A stretch of 64,000 nucleotides of DNA from an uncultured Prevotellaceae bacterium (GCA_947165485.1 CAMVAP010000001.1:1-64000); one strand, 5' to 3'. Positions 10,601 through 18,366 are shown, numbered from the stretch's first letter. The notes: generated from the sequence alone by a model not told the origin. A program made the numbers and translations.

Positions 10601-10617
10601 CCAAGGTGGTCCGTTAA
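7612..10617 (+). CDS. Secreted protein with duplicated beta domain, Ig-like domains and T9SS-type tail
   Basis: 1001 residues with a signal peptide ending near LNA-AT. Two homologous ~190-residue domains (about 28-205 and 305-495) share the pattern NQY-P, QMxYP, GKxIxxxxFY and a final FLPxxxF. Between and after them sit Ig-like ASPM/choice-of-anchor type domains (about 210-300 and 500-605). The last ~200 residues match the C-terminus of the protein at 735-5339 (VPYMMRAWL against VPYMFRIFV, then Gly/Asp-rich linker) and end in GVNIIVTRYSDG...KVVR. The first half of the gene is clearly more AT-rich than the second, suggesting a mosaic. No catalytic motif recognised; surface-bound binding or structural role inferred. 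Confidence 0.85.
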   Translation: MKTIINKLRYTLLLGFIAIMAFGDGLNAATLQVCQGTNTNQYIPMWLYRFDDYLQTQQMIYPSSMLTQMQGKQITSLTFYANSNISSVSGGVIEVSLGTTSSTTFTSNALITTGLTKMATFEMNSTVISGSQLTITLDSPYEYNGGNLVIQFNKTTNGSGYESSSFAFYGVNQSGYTSIYRYKTSTNGSWTTSRQQFLPRLTFGYEDLHPEIGVNPSAVTFDTEPGTTQTLNVAVTGSNLTGNIFATLNDANGVFSVTPASLGTSGGNLTISYSPTSVGTHTATITLTSANTASVTITLNGTCRIKTDATICEGNGTQPNQYLPVYGWYFDANQINQMLYPAAKFENTGMNGKKITKISFYPTSNGNYSGINFHSANGSNSYVKIELANMPSGTTGYAASTSLKDANFVEVKTITIPTSAQPNLTEWVFNDLENDFVYEGGDLLIQVTTSEGVAGYTYFAGENLGTNNYMSCYSYSGAYNKAPTGQTFLPKVRFDFEESAPVINGTVSPNNVAFGAKNIGGTYTATVTVTNTGNQPFTPVIDVTGLSAGISVSPTTSGQLAAHGTLDLTVTFTPTAETSYSGSFSVTIPVPDGEDIVVTVNVSGSGYYASTLKSNIVEVPVYKSEAKTPNATYVFSQNEVEGDTDMSLSYGSDADIKVDVLVKDDEPITSYDLRHKVGTGNWASVATATQDASNPKSYVYNNETFVIPSDATQMWLSMTDEDADASSTIYYVPVTVANGIVTQGNTYGAPQVQATADPLSFNVTIGGSKSAGRPGGHWTQNVNGTEVDYCVYTPVVSVTNITPAFSENRVPYMMRAWLLENPSVPYYSIKRVDNGDGNTHIEADVELTYPKLLGELFLDPNMFSEQYQIGHDWNGESTDPWSNPWGDVLLQNVFAAPSTLPQNQHLVIAVRAYYYKPQAATSGIMLRDGNEAPGDGYGMGEGQGNGDDIPTSVGSIYSDRTVVDVKYVNALGQQSDRPFDGVNIIVTRYSDGTISSTKVVR

Positions 10618-10637
10618 GATAAATTAAAATGAGGGAA

Positions 10638-10868
10638 AGAGGCTGTGTCTTCATGAAATGGACCCCAAAAGTTTTTTGTCCAACTTTTGGGGTCCATTTC
10701 ATAATTGATAAGTTGCAATTCTAACCGCCCTGCGGGCGGGAAATTATTCAAATTATAATTAAATTGATATAAATATAAAATAATAATTAATTTTAATTTA
10801 AAAATTTGATAAATTTCCCGTGCGTTAGCACGGTAATATTATTGAGTCGCAATTATGACACAGCCTCT
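10638..10868. repeat. Nested palindromic intergenic element, copy B
   Basis: Outer inverted arms AGAGGCTGTGTC (10638-10649) and GACACAGCCTCT (10857-10868). Inside are a 21-bp palindrome (10653-10702), the motif CATAATTGATAAGTTGCAAT shared with copy A (A: 119-138; B: from 10699), a CCGCCC-tgc-GGGCGG hairpin, an AT-rich core and a CCGTGC-gttag-type hairpin (GCACGG complement). Relative to copy A the hairpin-core-hairpin block is inverted. It fills most of the gap after the KVVR-ending gene. Confidence 0.7.
10653..10702. mobile_element. IS-end-like 21-bp perfect palindrome inside copy B
   Basis: Arms 10653-10673 and 10682-10702 are perfect inverted repeats that begin ATGAAATGGACCCC, with 8 bp between them. 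The half sequence, read outward-in as TGAAATGGACCCCAAAAGTT, resembles the ends of IS3-family (IS150-type) elements, which typically carry ACCCC..AAAGTT. It interrupts the CTGTGT/CATAATTG junction that is continuous in copy A, so it looks like an inserted solo end pair or MITE. A strong hairpin here may also stop transcription, but there is no T-run. Confidence 0.5.
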
Positions 10869-10939
10869 AAAGAGGGTGTTCTGGCTGTGAATCACGTTAT
10901 TAATGAATTTTAATTTTTGCTGTTATTTTTGTTGGAATT

Positions 10940-10971
10940 GTTGTTTTATTGAGGTTTTTAGTTTAACTTTG
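10940..10971 (+). promoter_or_regulatory. Promoter of the dockerin C10 peptidase
   Basis: GTTG (10940-10943), 20 bp, TAacTTTG (10964-10971). Transcription would start near 10978, leaving a leader of about 105 nt. Confidence 0.65.
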
Positions 10972-11082
10972 CAATCGTTTTTGGGAGCCTAATGTAAGGG
11001 GAGGGGTGTGAACCTCGATCCTTGACGACTGAAACAGAGCGAATTATTTACATAATAACCATTATAATCATCATTTAGTTAC

Positions 11083-13485
11083 ATGAAAAGAATCTTATTG
11101 TTGGCCGCAGTATTATTTGCGGCAATTCAATTGTCGGCTGCTCCTGTTGACTTGGTGGCAGCGCAGGCCAAGGCGCAGAAATTTGTTTCGCAACGTCAAT
11201 ATGACGGCAGGTTGCGTGCCCCCCTTGTCGGTGACATGAAGCTCGTTCATGCCGAGATGAACTCGACGATGCGTGACCGTGCAGCTTATTACATCTTCAA
11301 TACCCCTAACGGCCATGTTGTGGTAGCGGGTGATGACCGTGCCGAGGAAATCCTGGGCTATGGTGACTATCCCATTGACTTTAACAACATCCCCTGCAAC
11401 ATGAAGGCGCTGCTCGACATGTTGAAGGAGCAGATCGAGTATCTGCAGGCCCACGAGGAGTTGCAGGCCTATGCCCCCTCGCTGATGGCTCCCGCCCGCA
11501 TCCCTAGCGTAGCTCCGCTGCTCACCGCCCTGTGGGATCAGGAGGCTCCTTACTGGAAACAGTGCGTCATCAATGGCAACCAGTGCTTGACGGGCTGCCC
11601 TGCCACCTCGGCAGCGATGGTGTTCCACTACTGGAAGTATCCCGACTTTGAGACTCCCGAGATTCCTGCCTACCGTTGCAGCCTGAGCACCGGCTACTGG
11701 TCATCAAGCTATGTAAACGTGGCTGCATTGCCCCCCGTTACCTTTGACTGGGACAACATGCTCGATTCCTATAGCGGTGGATATAACACCGCTCAGGCCG
11801 ATGCCGTTGCCACGCTGATGCGCTATGTGGGTCAGGCCGAGCGCATGGAGTATGGTACCTCGGCTGCCGGCGGCAGTGGTGTGAATGCCGACAGTGTGAG
11901 CCTCATTGCCGATGCCTTCAAGCTGCTGGGCTATGATGAGGAGACCGTGCGCGTGGTCAAGAAGACCAGCGCCTATGAGGGCGGACAGACCCTTTACAAC
12001 AATGAGGAGTGGGCAGCATTGATCCAGGAAGAGCTCAATGAGGGCCGTCCCATCGTCTTCTGCGCTATCGCAGGTGGCCTCTTTGGTGGTGGCCATGCCT
12101 TCAACGTCGATGGCTATGACGCTAACACCGACAAGTACCACATCAACTTTGGCTGGAGTGGCTCGTACAACAACTACTATGCCCTCAACTCTTTCACGGC
12201 TCAGGGTTCTACCTTCAACCAGTACCAGCAGATGGTGATTGGTATCCAGCCTCCCGTCAAGAGTCCGCGCATCAGCACCAACACCAAGGAATTGTCAATG
12301 GAGTGCTACAAGAACAAGACCACTACGTCACAGTTCACCCTCAAGGGCCGCAACCTGGAGGGCAACGTGACCATGACGATTGTTGACGAGAACGACGTGT
12401 TCAGCATTGACAAGGTTAGCCTTGCTCCCAATGCCGACAACAAGGTGGAAGAGACCGTCACGGTGACCTATGCTCCCAAGGCCGAGGGCAATTACACCGC
12501 CCGCATCATCGTGAGCACGCCCAACGCACAAGAGTTTGAGATCACATTGACCGGTACTTCGGTCTATGAGCTGTACCGTCCCATGATGGATCCTGTCGAT
12601 GAATCGACCGTGACCGCTACCGGTTTCCGTGCCAACTGGAGTGATGCCACTCCCGTCGAGAATGTGGTGAGCTACAGCCTGGAGGTGAGGGAGAAACCCA
12701 ATGTGGTTCTCCTGAGCGAGGCTGACTGGAGCAACGTGCCCAGCGAGAGCACCAACCATGCCAGTGATGCACAGAATTATCTCCCCGATGGCTGGTCCTT
12801 TGTCGGTACCAAGCTGTATCTTGACGGTGGCTTCATCTCGGCTGCCCGCAACTCGGTATTCAACATTGACCTCGACGTCATGGGCTTCAATAGGATAAGC
12901 TTCATCGTTAAGGCCAAGAATTACACCAAGGGCACGGGCTCAACGCTCACCTTTGCAACCGACATGGATACCGAGACCATTACCCTCAAGAAGGAAGTGG
13001 ACACCTACCTTGTGGTGCTTGATATCGCCAGCAGCAGGCGTGTGACCATCACCACGGGCTATTATCCCGAGATCCAGAGCATCAAGATCTATGGTGGTGA
13101 GATTACCGACATCGAACCGTTCGCCCTGCGTGGCGCAAGTGAGACCGGTGATGGCACCTACCGCTTGATCGAGGGCATCACCCCCGACAAGTTCTACATG
13201 GTGAACGGCCTCAACCCCGGCACTACCTATCTGTACCGCGTCATGTCCTACTATGTTGACGGTACCCAGAGCCGCTGGAGCAACATGCGTGAGGTGACCC
13301 TGTTGGGTAGCGCTATCTTGAATGGTGACGTGGATGGTAACGGTGTTATTAATATCGATGACTTGTCGCTTCTCGTCGATAGCCTGGTTACTGGCGTTAC
13401 CGTCGCTGGCAATGCCGACGTGGACGGTGATGGCACGGTCACTATTGATGACGTATCGGCGCTCGTCGACTTATTGCTCAAGTAA
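11083..13485 (+). CDS. C10 family cysteine peptidase with C-terminal dockerin
   Basis: 800 residues; streptopain-like secreted protease. Signal peptide to about residue 19 (LSA-AP), a propeptide, then the catalytic domain: Cys172 in TGCPATSAAMVFHYWKYP, His338 in GGGHAFNVDGYD and the INFGWSG loop, all matching SpeB-type enzymes. Then an Ig-like ASPM-type domain (about 395-495), an Fn3-like/beta module, and from about residue 745 two calcium-loop repeats, DVDGNGVINIDD and DVDGDGTVTIDD, i.e. a type I dockerin. A paralogue at 37320-41570 carries a T9SS-like tail instead. No cohesin gene is present in the window, so the dockerin may be structural or bind a partner encoded elsewhere. Confidence 0.92.
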   Translation: MKRILLLAAVLFAAIQLSAAPVDLVAAQAKAQKFVSQRQYDGRLRAPLVGDMKLVHAEMNSTMRDRAAYYIFNTPNGHVVVAGDDRAEEILGYGDYPIDFNNIPCNMKALLDMLKEQIEYLQAHEELQAYAPSLMAPARIPSVAPLLTALWDQEAPYWKQCVINGNQCLTGCPATSAAMVFHYWKYPDFETPEIPAYRCSLSTGYWSSSYVNVAALPPVTFDWDNMLDSYSGGYNTAQADAVATLMRYVGQAERMEYGTSAAGGSGVNADSVSLIADAFKLLGYDEETVRVVKKTSAYEGGQTLYNNEEWAALIQEELNEGRPIVFCAIAGGLFGGGHAFNVDGYDANTDKYHINFGWSGSYNNYYALNSFTAQGSTFNQYQQMVIGIQPPVKSPRISTNTKELSMECYKNKTTTSQFTLKGRNLEGNVTMTIVDENDVFSIDKVSLAPNADNKVEETVTVTYAPKAEGNYTARIIVSTPNAQEFEITLTGTSVYELYRPMMDPVDESTVTATGFRANWSDATPVENVVSYSLEVREKPNVVLLSEADWSNVPSESTNHASDAQNYLPDGWSFVGTKLYLDGGFISAARNSVFNIDLDVMGFNRISFIVKAKNYTKGTGSTLTFATDMDTETITLKKEVDTYLVVLDIASSRRVTITTGYYPEIQSIKIYGGEITDIEPFALRGASETGDGTYRLIEGITPDKFYMVNGLNPGTTYLYRVMSYYVDGTQSRWSNMREVTLLGSAILNGDVDGNGVINIDDLSLLVDSLVTGVTVAGNADVDGDGTVTIDDVSALVDLLLK

Positions 13486-13508
13486 TAAAAGCTAGTATAG
13501 CACATGAT

Positions 13509-13545
13509 ATCAAGGCCGGTGCCCGCTCGTGGCATCGGCCTTGAT
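13509..13545 (+). terminator. 15-bp stem hairpin after the C10 peptidase
   Basis: 13509-13523 pairs with 13531-13545 (ATCAAGGCCGGTGCC against GGCATCGGCCTTGAT, one G-T pair). No T-run follows, but a second GC hairpin (GGTGCC/GGCACC, 13551-13577 region) comes right after. Confidence 0.5.
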
Positions 13546-13604
13546 TGCGCTGGTGCCGCTGGTGCCGTCACAGGCACCGTGGCGGCAAATTGTTGTCAAA
13601 ATAT

Positions 13605-13635
13605 TTTGTCATTTCATCCACTGTAGCTACCTTTG
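13605..13635 (+). promoter_or_regulatory. Promoter of the MenD-like gene
   Basis: Near-ideal: TTTG (13605-13608), 19 bp, TAccTTTG (13628-13635). Start of transcription near 13642, about 30 nt before the ATG. Confidence 0.75.
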
Positions 13636-13671
13636 TTGCAACTGCTACGTCATTGAACCTAAATTTGAGAT

Positions 13672-15414
13672 ATGGATAAATTCTATTCTGCTGAGCGCAA
13701 TGTGCAAATCCTTGTCGCACTGCTCAAGGCCTACGGAATCAGATACGTCATCGCATCGCCAGGCACAACCAACATCAACTTTGTCGCCAGCGTGCAGTTT
13801 GACCCGTTTTTCAAGGTCTTCTCATCGGTGGATGAGCGGTCGGCGGCCTATCTTGCCTGCGGTATCGCTAGCGAGAGTGGTGAACCGGTCGTCCTCTCTT
13901 GCACGGGTGCCACGGCATCGCGCAACTATGTGTCGGGACTCACCGAGGCCTATTACCGCAAGCTGCCCATCCTGGCCGTCACCTCGACCCAGAACCCCAT
14001 GAGGGTGGGGCACCTGGTGCCACAAGTGATCGACCGCTCCCGGCAGCAGGCCGACACCGTGGTCGAGAGCCTGCTCCTGCCCATGGCCAGGAACAAGGAA
14101 CAGGAATGGGACTGCGAGATCAGGGTCAACAAGGCCTTGCTGGCGCTCACGCGTCATGGCGGCGGCCCCGTCCACATCAACCTGGAGACGGCCTACAACC
14201 AGGACTTCTCCCTGCGTGAACTGCCGCCGGCCCGCCGCATCTGGCGCATTATGCCCCACGAGGAGTTCCCGCCCATGCCCCAGAATAAGAAGATTGGTAT
14301 CTTTGTCGGAGCCCATCAGCCGTTCAGTCAAGAGCTAACCGATGCCGTGGATGCCTTCTGCGCCAGCCACGATGCGGTGGTCTTCTGTGACGTGACAAGC
14401 GGCTATCATGGTAAGTATGAGTTCCACCCGGCGCTCGTGGCTTCACAGTTTGACTGGGGAAAAGAACCCATCAGGCCTAACCTGATGATCCACATCGGCG
14501 AGGTGAGTGGCGACTACTCGATGGATGTCGTCGTGGCCGACGACCTGTGGCGCGTCAGTCCCGACGGCGAGTTGCGGGATCGTTTCAAGAGGCTCTCTCA
14601 TGTGTTTGAGATGGAAGAAATCACCTTCTTTAAGCACTATATCACCGACGGACAACCCCGTTCGGCCTACTATGAGGCTTGCCGTGGCTACTACCAGCAG
14701 GCAATGGAAGCGTTGCCTGAACTGCCGTTCTCCAACGTGTGGATAGCCCAGCAGAGCGTGGGGCGTGTGCCCGAGGGCACAACCCTGCACGTGGGCATCC
14801 TCAACTCGTTGCGATGCTGGAGCTACTTTGAGCTGCCCAAGGGGGTGACAACGGCCTGCAATGTGGGTGGCTTTGGCATCGATGGTGATGTCTCGACGCT
14901 CATCGGCGCTTCGCTGGTCAATCCCGATCGCCTGTGCTTTGCGGTAGTGGGTGACCTGGCATTCTTCTATGACCTCAATGTGCTGGGAAACAGGCATGTG
15001 GGAAATAATGTGCGCATCATGCTGATCAACAATGGCCGTGGCACCGAGTTTCACAACTCCGACCACCCTGCATCACGTTTTGGTGCCGATGGTGACTGCT
15101 TCATGGCCGCGGCAGGCCACTTTGGCAACAAGTCCCCCGAGCTGGTCAAGCACTATGCTCAGGACTTGGGGTATAACTACATGAGCGCATCGAGCAAGGA
15201 GGAATATCTGGCTGTGTGCGACACGTTCTTCAGCCCGCAACCCAGCGACCGCCCGATGGTGCTGGAGGTGTTTACCGACAGTGATGACGAGAGCCACGCC
15301 ATCCGTCTGTTGCGCAATGCCATGACCGACGGCACCGGCTCGGTCAAGCAGTTGGCCCGTAGTGTGCTGGGCAATAAACTCACCAGCAAGATAGGCCGCA
15401 TGATCAAGCACTGA
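13672..15414 (+). CDS. ThDP-dependent enzyme, MenD/acetolactate-synthase-like
   Basis: 580 residues, cytoplasmic. The N-terminal pyrimidine-binding domain has the VDERSAAYLACGIA segment with the conserved Glu, followed by CTGATASRNY; this is closest to the MenD pattern (DERSAAF.ALG...CTSGTA.AN). The C-terminal pyrophosphate-binding motif is GDLAFFYDLNVLGNRHVGNN with the usual GD...NN spacing. MenD makes the SEPHCHC intermediate of menaquinone synthesis, but no other men genes are nearby and several MenD positions differ (CTGATASRN for CTSGTAxAN). I therefore infer a ThDP-binding decarboxylase/ligase of unknown substrate. It has its own promoter and is monocistronic. Confidence 0.8.
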   Translation: MDKFYSAERNVQILVALLKAYGIRYVIASPGTTNINFVASVQFDPFFKVFSSVDERSAAYLACGIASESGEPVVLSCTGATASRNYVSGLTEAYYRKLPILAVTSTQNPMRVGHLVPQVIDRSRQQADTVVESLLLPMARNKEQEWDCEIRVNKALLALTRHGGGPVHINLETAYNQDFSLRELPPARRIWRIMPHEEFPPMPQNKKIGIFVGAHQPFSQELTDAVDAFCASHDAVVFCDVTSGYHGKYEFHPALVASQFDWGKEPIRPNLMIHIGEVSGDYSMDVVVADDLWRVSPDGELRDRFKRLSHVFEMEEITFFKHYITDGQPRSAYYEACRGYYQQAMEALPELPFSNVWIAQQSVGRVPEGTTLHVGILNSLRCWSYFELPKGVTTACNVGGFGIDGDVSTLIGASLVNPDRLCFAVVGDLAFFYDLNVLGNRHVGNNVRIMLINNGRGTEFHNSDHPASRFGADGDCFMAAAGHFGNKSPELVKHYAQDLGYNYMSASSKEEYLAVCDTFFSPQPSDRPMVLEVFTDSDDESHAIRLLRNAMTDGTGSVKQLARSVLGNKLTSKIGRMIKH

Positions 15415-15459
15415 CAAGCACCCTGGCGTGAGGTTCCCTGGCAGATGCTTCGGGCAATA

Positions 15460-15519
15460 GTTGCCATGCCTGATGTAACCTTTTAAACTTTTGGCAGTCT
15501 AAAGGTTAGTCATGGCAAC
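15460..15519 (+). terminator. Nested hairpin after the MenD-like gene
   Basis: GTTGCCATG (15460-15468) pairs with CATGGCAAC (15511-15519), and inside it AACCTTT (15477-15483) pairs with AAAGGTT (15501-15507). No T-run, so the terminator call is tentative. Confidence 0.5.
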
Positions 15520-15573
15520 GTATCCAGTCGGCGAGAGATTTCAGTGGGATTCTCAAAAAAAGTGGACGTTTTT

Positions 15574-15604
15574 TTTGACTTTTTGTTAATAAGTTGTACC
15601 TTTG
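15574..15604 (+). promoter_or_regulatory. Consensus promoter of the mini sorting-domain gene
   Basis: TTTG (15574-15577), 19 bp, TAccTTTG (15597-15604), predicted start near 15611. It decides the start codon: the longer open frame would begin inside the -7 box at 15594, so ATG 15633 must be used. Confidence 0.75.
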
Positions 15605-15632
15605 CAGATTGAAACGGATCGTAAAACGCTCT

Positions 15633-15944
15633 ATGAGACGTGTACTCTACATATTGACATTCCTGCTGGCGATGGGTGCGGTTCAAGCCGTCCCAGTGCC
15701 TGACAACTTCTTGCCGCAGCGCATCGAGAACGCTGCGACAGGACCTGCCGCGCAGGGTGCCGAGGGCCGCATCGTCTTCATTGCGGGCAACAGTGATGCC
15801 ACTTTCAGTGTTTATTCAATCACGGGGCAGCTGGTCAAGGTGGTGCGTGTGAGTGCCGACCAACGTGCATCGGTGGATTTCCCCAAGGGATTCTATATCG
15901 TGAAATGCAGTAACCAGTGGTCACGCAAGGTGGTGGTGCGTTGA
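15633..15944 (+). CDS. Minimal secreted protein consisting almost only of a T9SS sorting domain
   Basis: 103 residues from ATG 15633. A signal peptide (MRRVLYILTFLLAMGAVQA) is followed by about 35 linker residues and a canonical T9SS type A domain: FSVYSITGQLVKVVRV, then DFPKGFYIVKC, ending SRKVVVR. There is no cargo domain. It has its own strong promoter, which argues against a dead 3' fragment of a larger gene. It could be a short surface peptide, a decoy or competitor for the sorting machinery, or a remnant that kept a promoter. Function unknown. Confidence 0.75.
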   Translation: MRRVLYILTFLLAMGAVQAVPVPDNFLPQRIENAATGPAAQGAEGRIVFIAGNSDATFSVYSITGQLVKVVRVSADQRASVDFPKGFYIVKCSNQWSRKVVVR

Positions 15945-15966
15945 TGCTGTCACCAGGCAGTGATGT

Positions 15967-15983
15967 GCCGGTCTTTGACCGGC
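15967..15983 (+). terminator. Short hairpin after the mini sorting-domain gene
   Basis: GCCGGTC-ttt-GACCGGC, perfect 7-bp stem 23 bp after the stop codon; no T-run. Confidence 0.4.
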
Positions 15984-16085
15984 GATGAATGATTGAAATG
16001 GGCGTGACTGTGTCGCGTCCGTTGCTTTTTATATACAGTGAGCGAGTGATCAACTTGCTAAACTTGAACTAATAAGTTAGGCCTA

Positions 16086-17534
16086 ATGTTTCTTGCTGAG
16101 CTATTCCCATACGCCAATCTGGTCTATGACATCCTCACGGTGTTGTATGTCCTTACTGTGCTGGCGGTTATCGTCGTGGTGCTGAGCGAGAACCGCAACC
16201 CTGTCAAGTCCATGGCATGGATGCTCGTGCTGGTGCTCCTGCCTGTTGTGGGGCTGGTGATTTATCTGGTCTTTGGGCGCAGCCTCAAGGGCATGAGACT
16301 CATCTCCCGCTCCCACCTGCGCGAGTTGCGCCGCATGAACGATTTCCCCGAGGCAGTCAGCCGTGAGGATGACCTGAGCGACTCGTCGCGCCAACTCATC
16401 TCGCTGGTCAACAAGTTGACCGAGCCACATCTGTTCAAGGGCAACGACATCACCGTGTTTACCACGGGTGAGGAGAAGTTTAGTTCCCTGTTGCGAGACA
16501 TCGAGCAGGCTAGGGAACACATTCACTTGCAATACTTCATTATCGAGAATGACACGTCGGGCCGACGACTTGTCGAGTTGCTGGAGCGCAAGGCCCGTGA
16601 GGGCGTTCAAGTCAAGGTACTCTATGACTATGTGGGCTCGTTTTACATCCACTCCAGGGTGCTCAAGCACATGCGAGCCGCTGGCATTGAGGTGCATCCG
16701 TTCATGGAGCTGACGTTTACCCAGTTCTTGTTTCGACTTAACTGGCGCAACCACCGCAAGATTGTCGTCATCGACGGTAAGGTGGGCTATGTGGGCGGCA
16801 TGAATATTGCCGATCGCTATGTCATCGGTGAAAAGCGTCAACCGGCATGGCGTGATACTCACCTGCGCATTGAGGGTGAGTCGGTTACAGCGATGCAATA
16901 CTCATTTGCCATCGACTGGAATTTCACCACCCGTCGGTTGCTGGACACCGTCCCCAAGCATCAGCAGGCAGGTGCCTTGTCGTCCGATTACCTGGTGCAG
17001 ATGGTGAATAGCGGTCCCACGAGCCGCTGGAACAATATCTCATTTGTGTTTCTCAAGGCCATTACCCTGGCCAAGCATTCACTCTATATCCAGACACCCT
17101 ATTTCCTGCCCAGCGATTCCCTGCTCAAGGCGATGCAGAGTGCCGCGCTGGCAGGTGTTGACGTGCGGCTGATGATACCTCGCCACCCCGACAGTGTGAT
17201 GTTGCGTCTGGCGACTGGCTCCTACTTGAAGGAATGTCTCATGGCCGGCATCAAGATTTACTTCTATGAGCCCACCATGATGCACGCCAAGGTGGTCATC
17301 GTCGATGACGAGTTTGTCACGACGGGCTCGACCAACTTTGATTTCCGCAGCTTTGAACACAACTTTGAGTTCAACGCGCTGGTTTACAGCAAGGAGTTCA
17401 ATGGCAAGATGAAGGCCATCTTTGAGGCCGATATGGAGCACTGCACGCGCATTAGCCTGGGCAAATGGAAACAGCGCCCACTGGTGCAGAAGGCCCTGGA
17501 GTCCATCGTTCGCCTCATCAGCCCAATTTTGTAA
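16086..17534 (+). CDS. cls: Cardiolipin synthase (phospholipase D family)
   Basis: 482 residues. Joins two phosphatidylglycerol molecules to cardiolipin and glycerol at the inner membrane. Two hydrophobic helices fill the first ~60 residues. Both PLD catalytic motifs are intact: HRKIVVIDG with His223 and HAKVVIVDD with His400, each followed by the GS/GG-N-D-R region (GGMNIADR, GSTNFDFRS). Length is typical for bacterial Cls. The stop codon is only 10 bp before ispE, so the two genes are probably one transcript. No perfect -33/-7 promoter was seen upstream. Confidence 0.95.
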   Translation: MFLAELFPYANLVYDILTVLYVLTVLAVIVVVLSENRNPVKSMAWMLVLVLLPVVGLVIYLVFGRSLKGMRLISRSHLRELRRMNDFPEAVSREDDLSDSSRQLISLVNKLTEPHLFKGNDITVFTTGEEKFSSLLRDIEQAREHIHLQYFIIENDTSGRRLVELLERKAREGVQVKVLYDYVGSFYIHSRVLKHMRAAGIEVHPFMELTFTQFLFRLNWRNHRKIVVIDGKVGYVGGMNIADRYVIGEKRQPAWRDTHLRIEGESVTAMQYSFAIDWNFTTRRLLDTVPKHQQAGALSSDYLVQMVNSGPTSRWNNISFVFLKAITLAKHSLYIQTPYFLPSDSLLKAMQSAALAGVDVRLMIPRHPDSVMLRLATGSYLKECLMAGIKIYFYEPTMMHAKVVIVDDEFVTTGSTNFDFRSFEHNFEFNALVYSKEFNGKMKAIFEADMEHCTRISLGKWKQRPLVQKALESIVRLISPIL

Positions 17535-17544
17535 TCACAATAAC

Positions 17545-18366
17545 ATGATCACTTTTCCTAACGCCAAAATCAACCTGGGCTTGAACATTGTGGAGCGCCG
17601 CGCTGACGGATACCACAATATCGAGACCATTTTCTTCCCCATTCCGCTCACCGATGTACTCGAAATCGTCCCCGCTACCGATGGCATGACAACATTGTCA
17701 TGCTATGGCAACAAGGTCGATTGCCCTGTCGAGAAAAATCTGGTCATGAGGGCCTATCGTCTCATGCAGGAGCGTTTTGACTTGCCCCCAGTGGCCATTC
17801 ACCTCTACAAGCATATCCCCGATGGTGCGGGACTGGGCGGTGGCTCCAGCGATGCGGCCCATGCGCTGATGATGCTCAACAAGATGTTTGAACTGGGTGT
17901 CGCCAACGATGAACTTGCTGCGATGGCCGCCACACTGGGTGCCGATTGTGCCTTCTTTATCTACAACCGCCCCATGCTGGCCACAGGCATCGGTGACGTG
18001 TTGTCGCCCGTCGATGTGGATCTCAAGGGCAAGACGCTGTTGCTGGTCAAGCCCCCCATGGGCGTGGATACCCGCACTGCCTATAGCCGCGTGGTCCCGG
18101 CACCCAGCACGATGGATCTGGCGCATCTTGTCGCCCAACCCATCGAGACGTGGGATGGCCTCCTGGCCAATGACTTTGAGCCAAGTGTGTTTGCCGCTCT
18201 GCCGCAGTTGTGGCTCATCAAGGCGCGATTGATGGATGCCGGAGCGCAGTATGCTGCGATGTCGGGCTCGGGCTCGACGGTTTATGGTATCTTCCAGAGT
18301 GACAAACTGGCAGAAGTCGCAACTGACACATTTACCGATTGCGCCACCTTTGTCCTGCAACTGTGA
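17545..18366 (+). CDS. ispE: 4-diphosphocytidyl-2-C-methyl-D-erythritol kinase
   Basis: 273 residues; phosphorylates CDP-methylerythritol in the non-mevalonate isoprenoid pathway. GHMP-kinase features are clear: FPNAKINLGLNI at the N-terminus, the ATP loop PDGAGLGGGSSDAAHA at about residues 92-107, and MSGSGSTVYGIF near the C-terminus. I start at ATG 17545 because the open frame further upstream overlaps cls and has no family similarity. It lies 10 bp after cls and 70 bp before grpE. Confidence 0.95.
   Translation: MITFPNAKINLGLNIVERRADGYHNIETIFFPIPLTDVLEIVPATDGMTTLSCYGNKVDCPVEKNLVMRAYRLMQERFDLPPVAIHLYKHIPDGAGLGGGSSDAAHALMMLNKMFELGVANDELAAMAATLGADCAFFIYNRPMLATGIGDVLSPVDVDLKGKTLLLVKPPMGVDTRTAYSRVVPAPSTMDLAHLVAQPIETWDGLLANDFEPSVFAALPQLWLIKARLMDAGAQYAAMSGSGSTVYGIFQSDKLAEVATDTFTDCATFVLQL

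Noticed and set aside
10653-10702. Ordinary intrinsic terminator of the 1001-aa gene
   Set aside because: The stem is strong but there is no T-run, and comparison with copy A shows it is an insertion; termination may still occur but is not its evident origin.
13672-15414. Calling the gene menD
   Set aside because: Motif differences and lack of other men genes nearby make a symbol unsafe.
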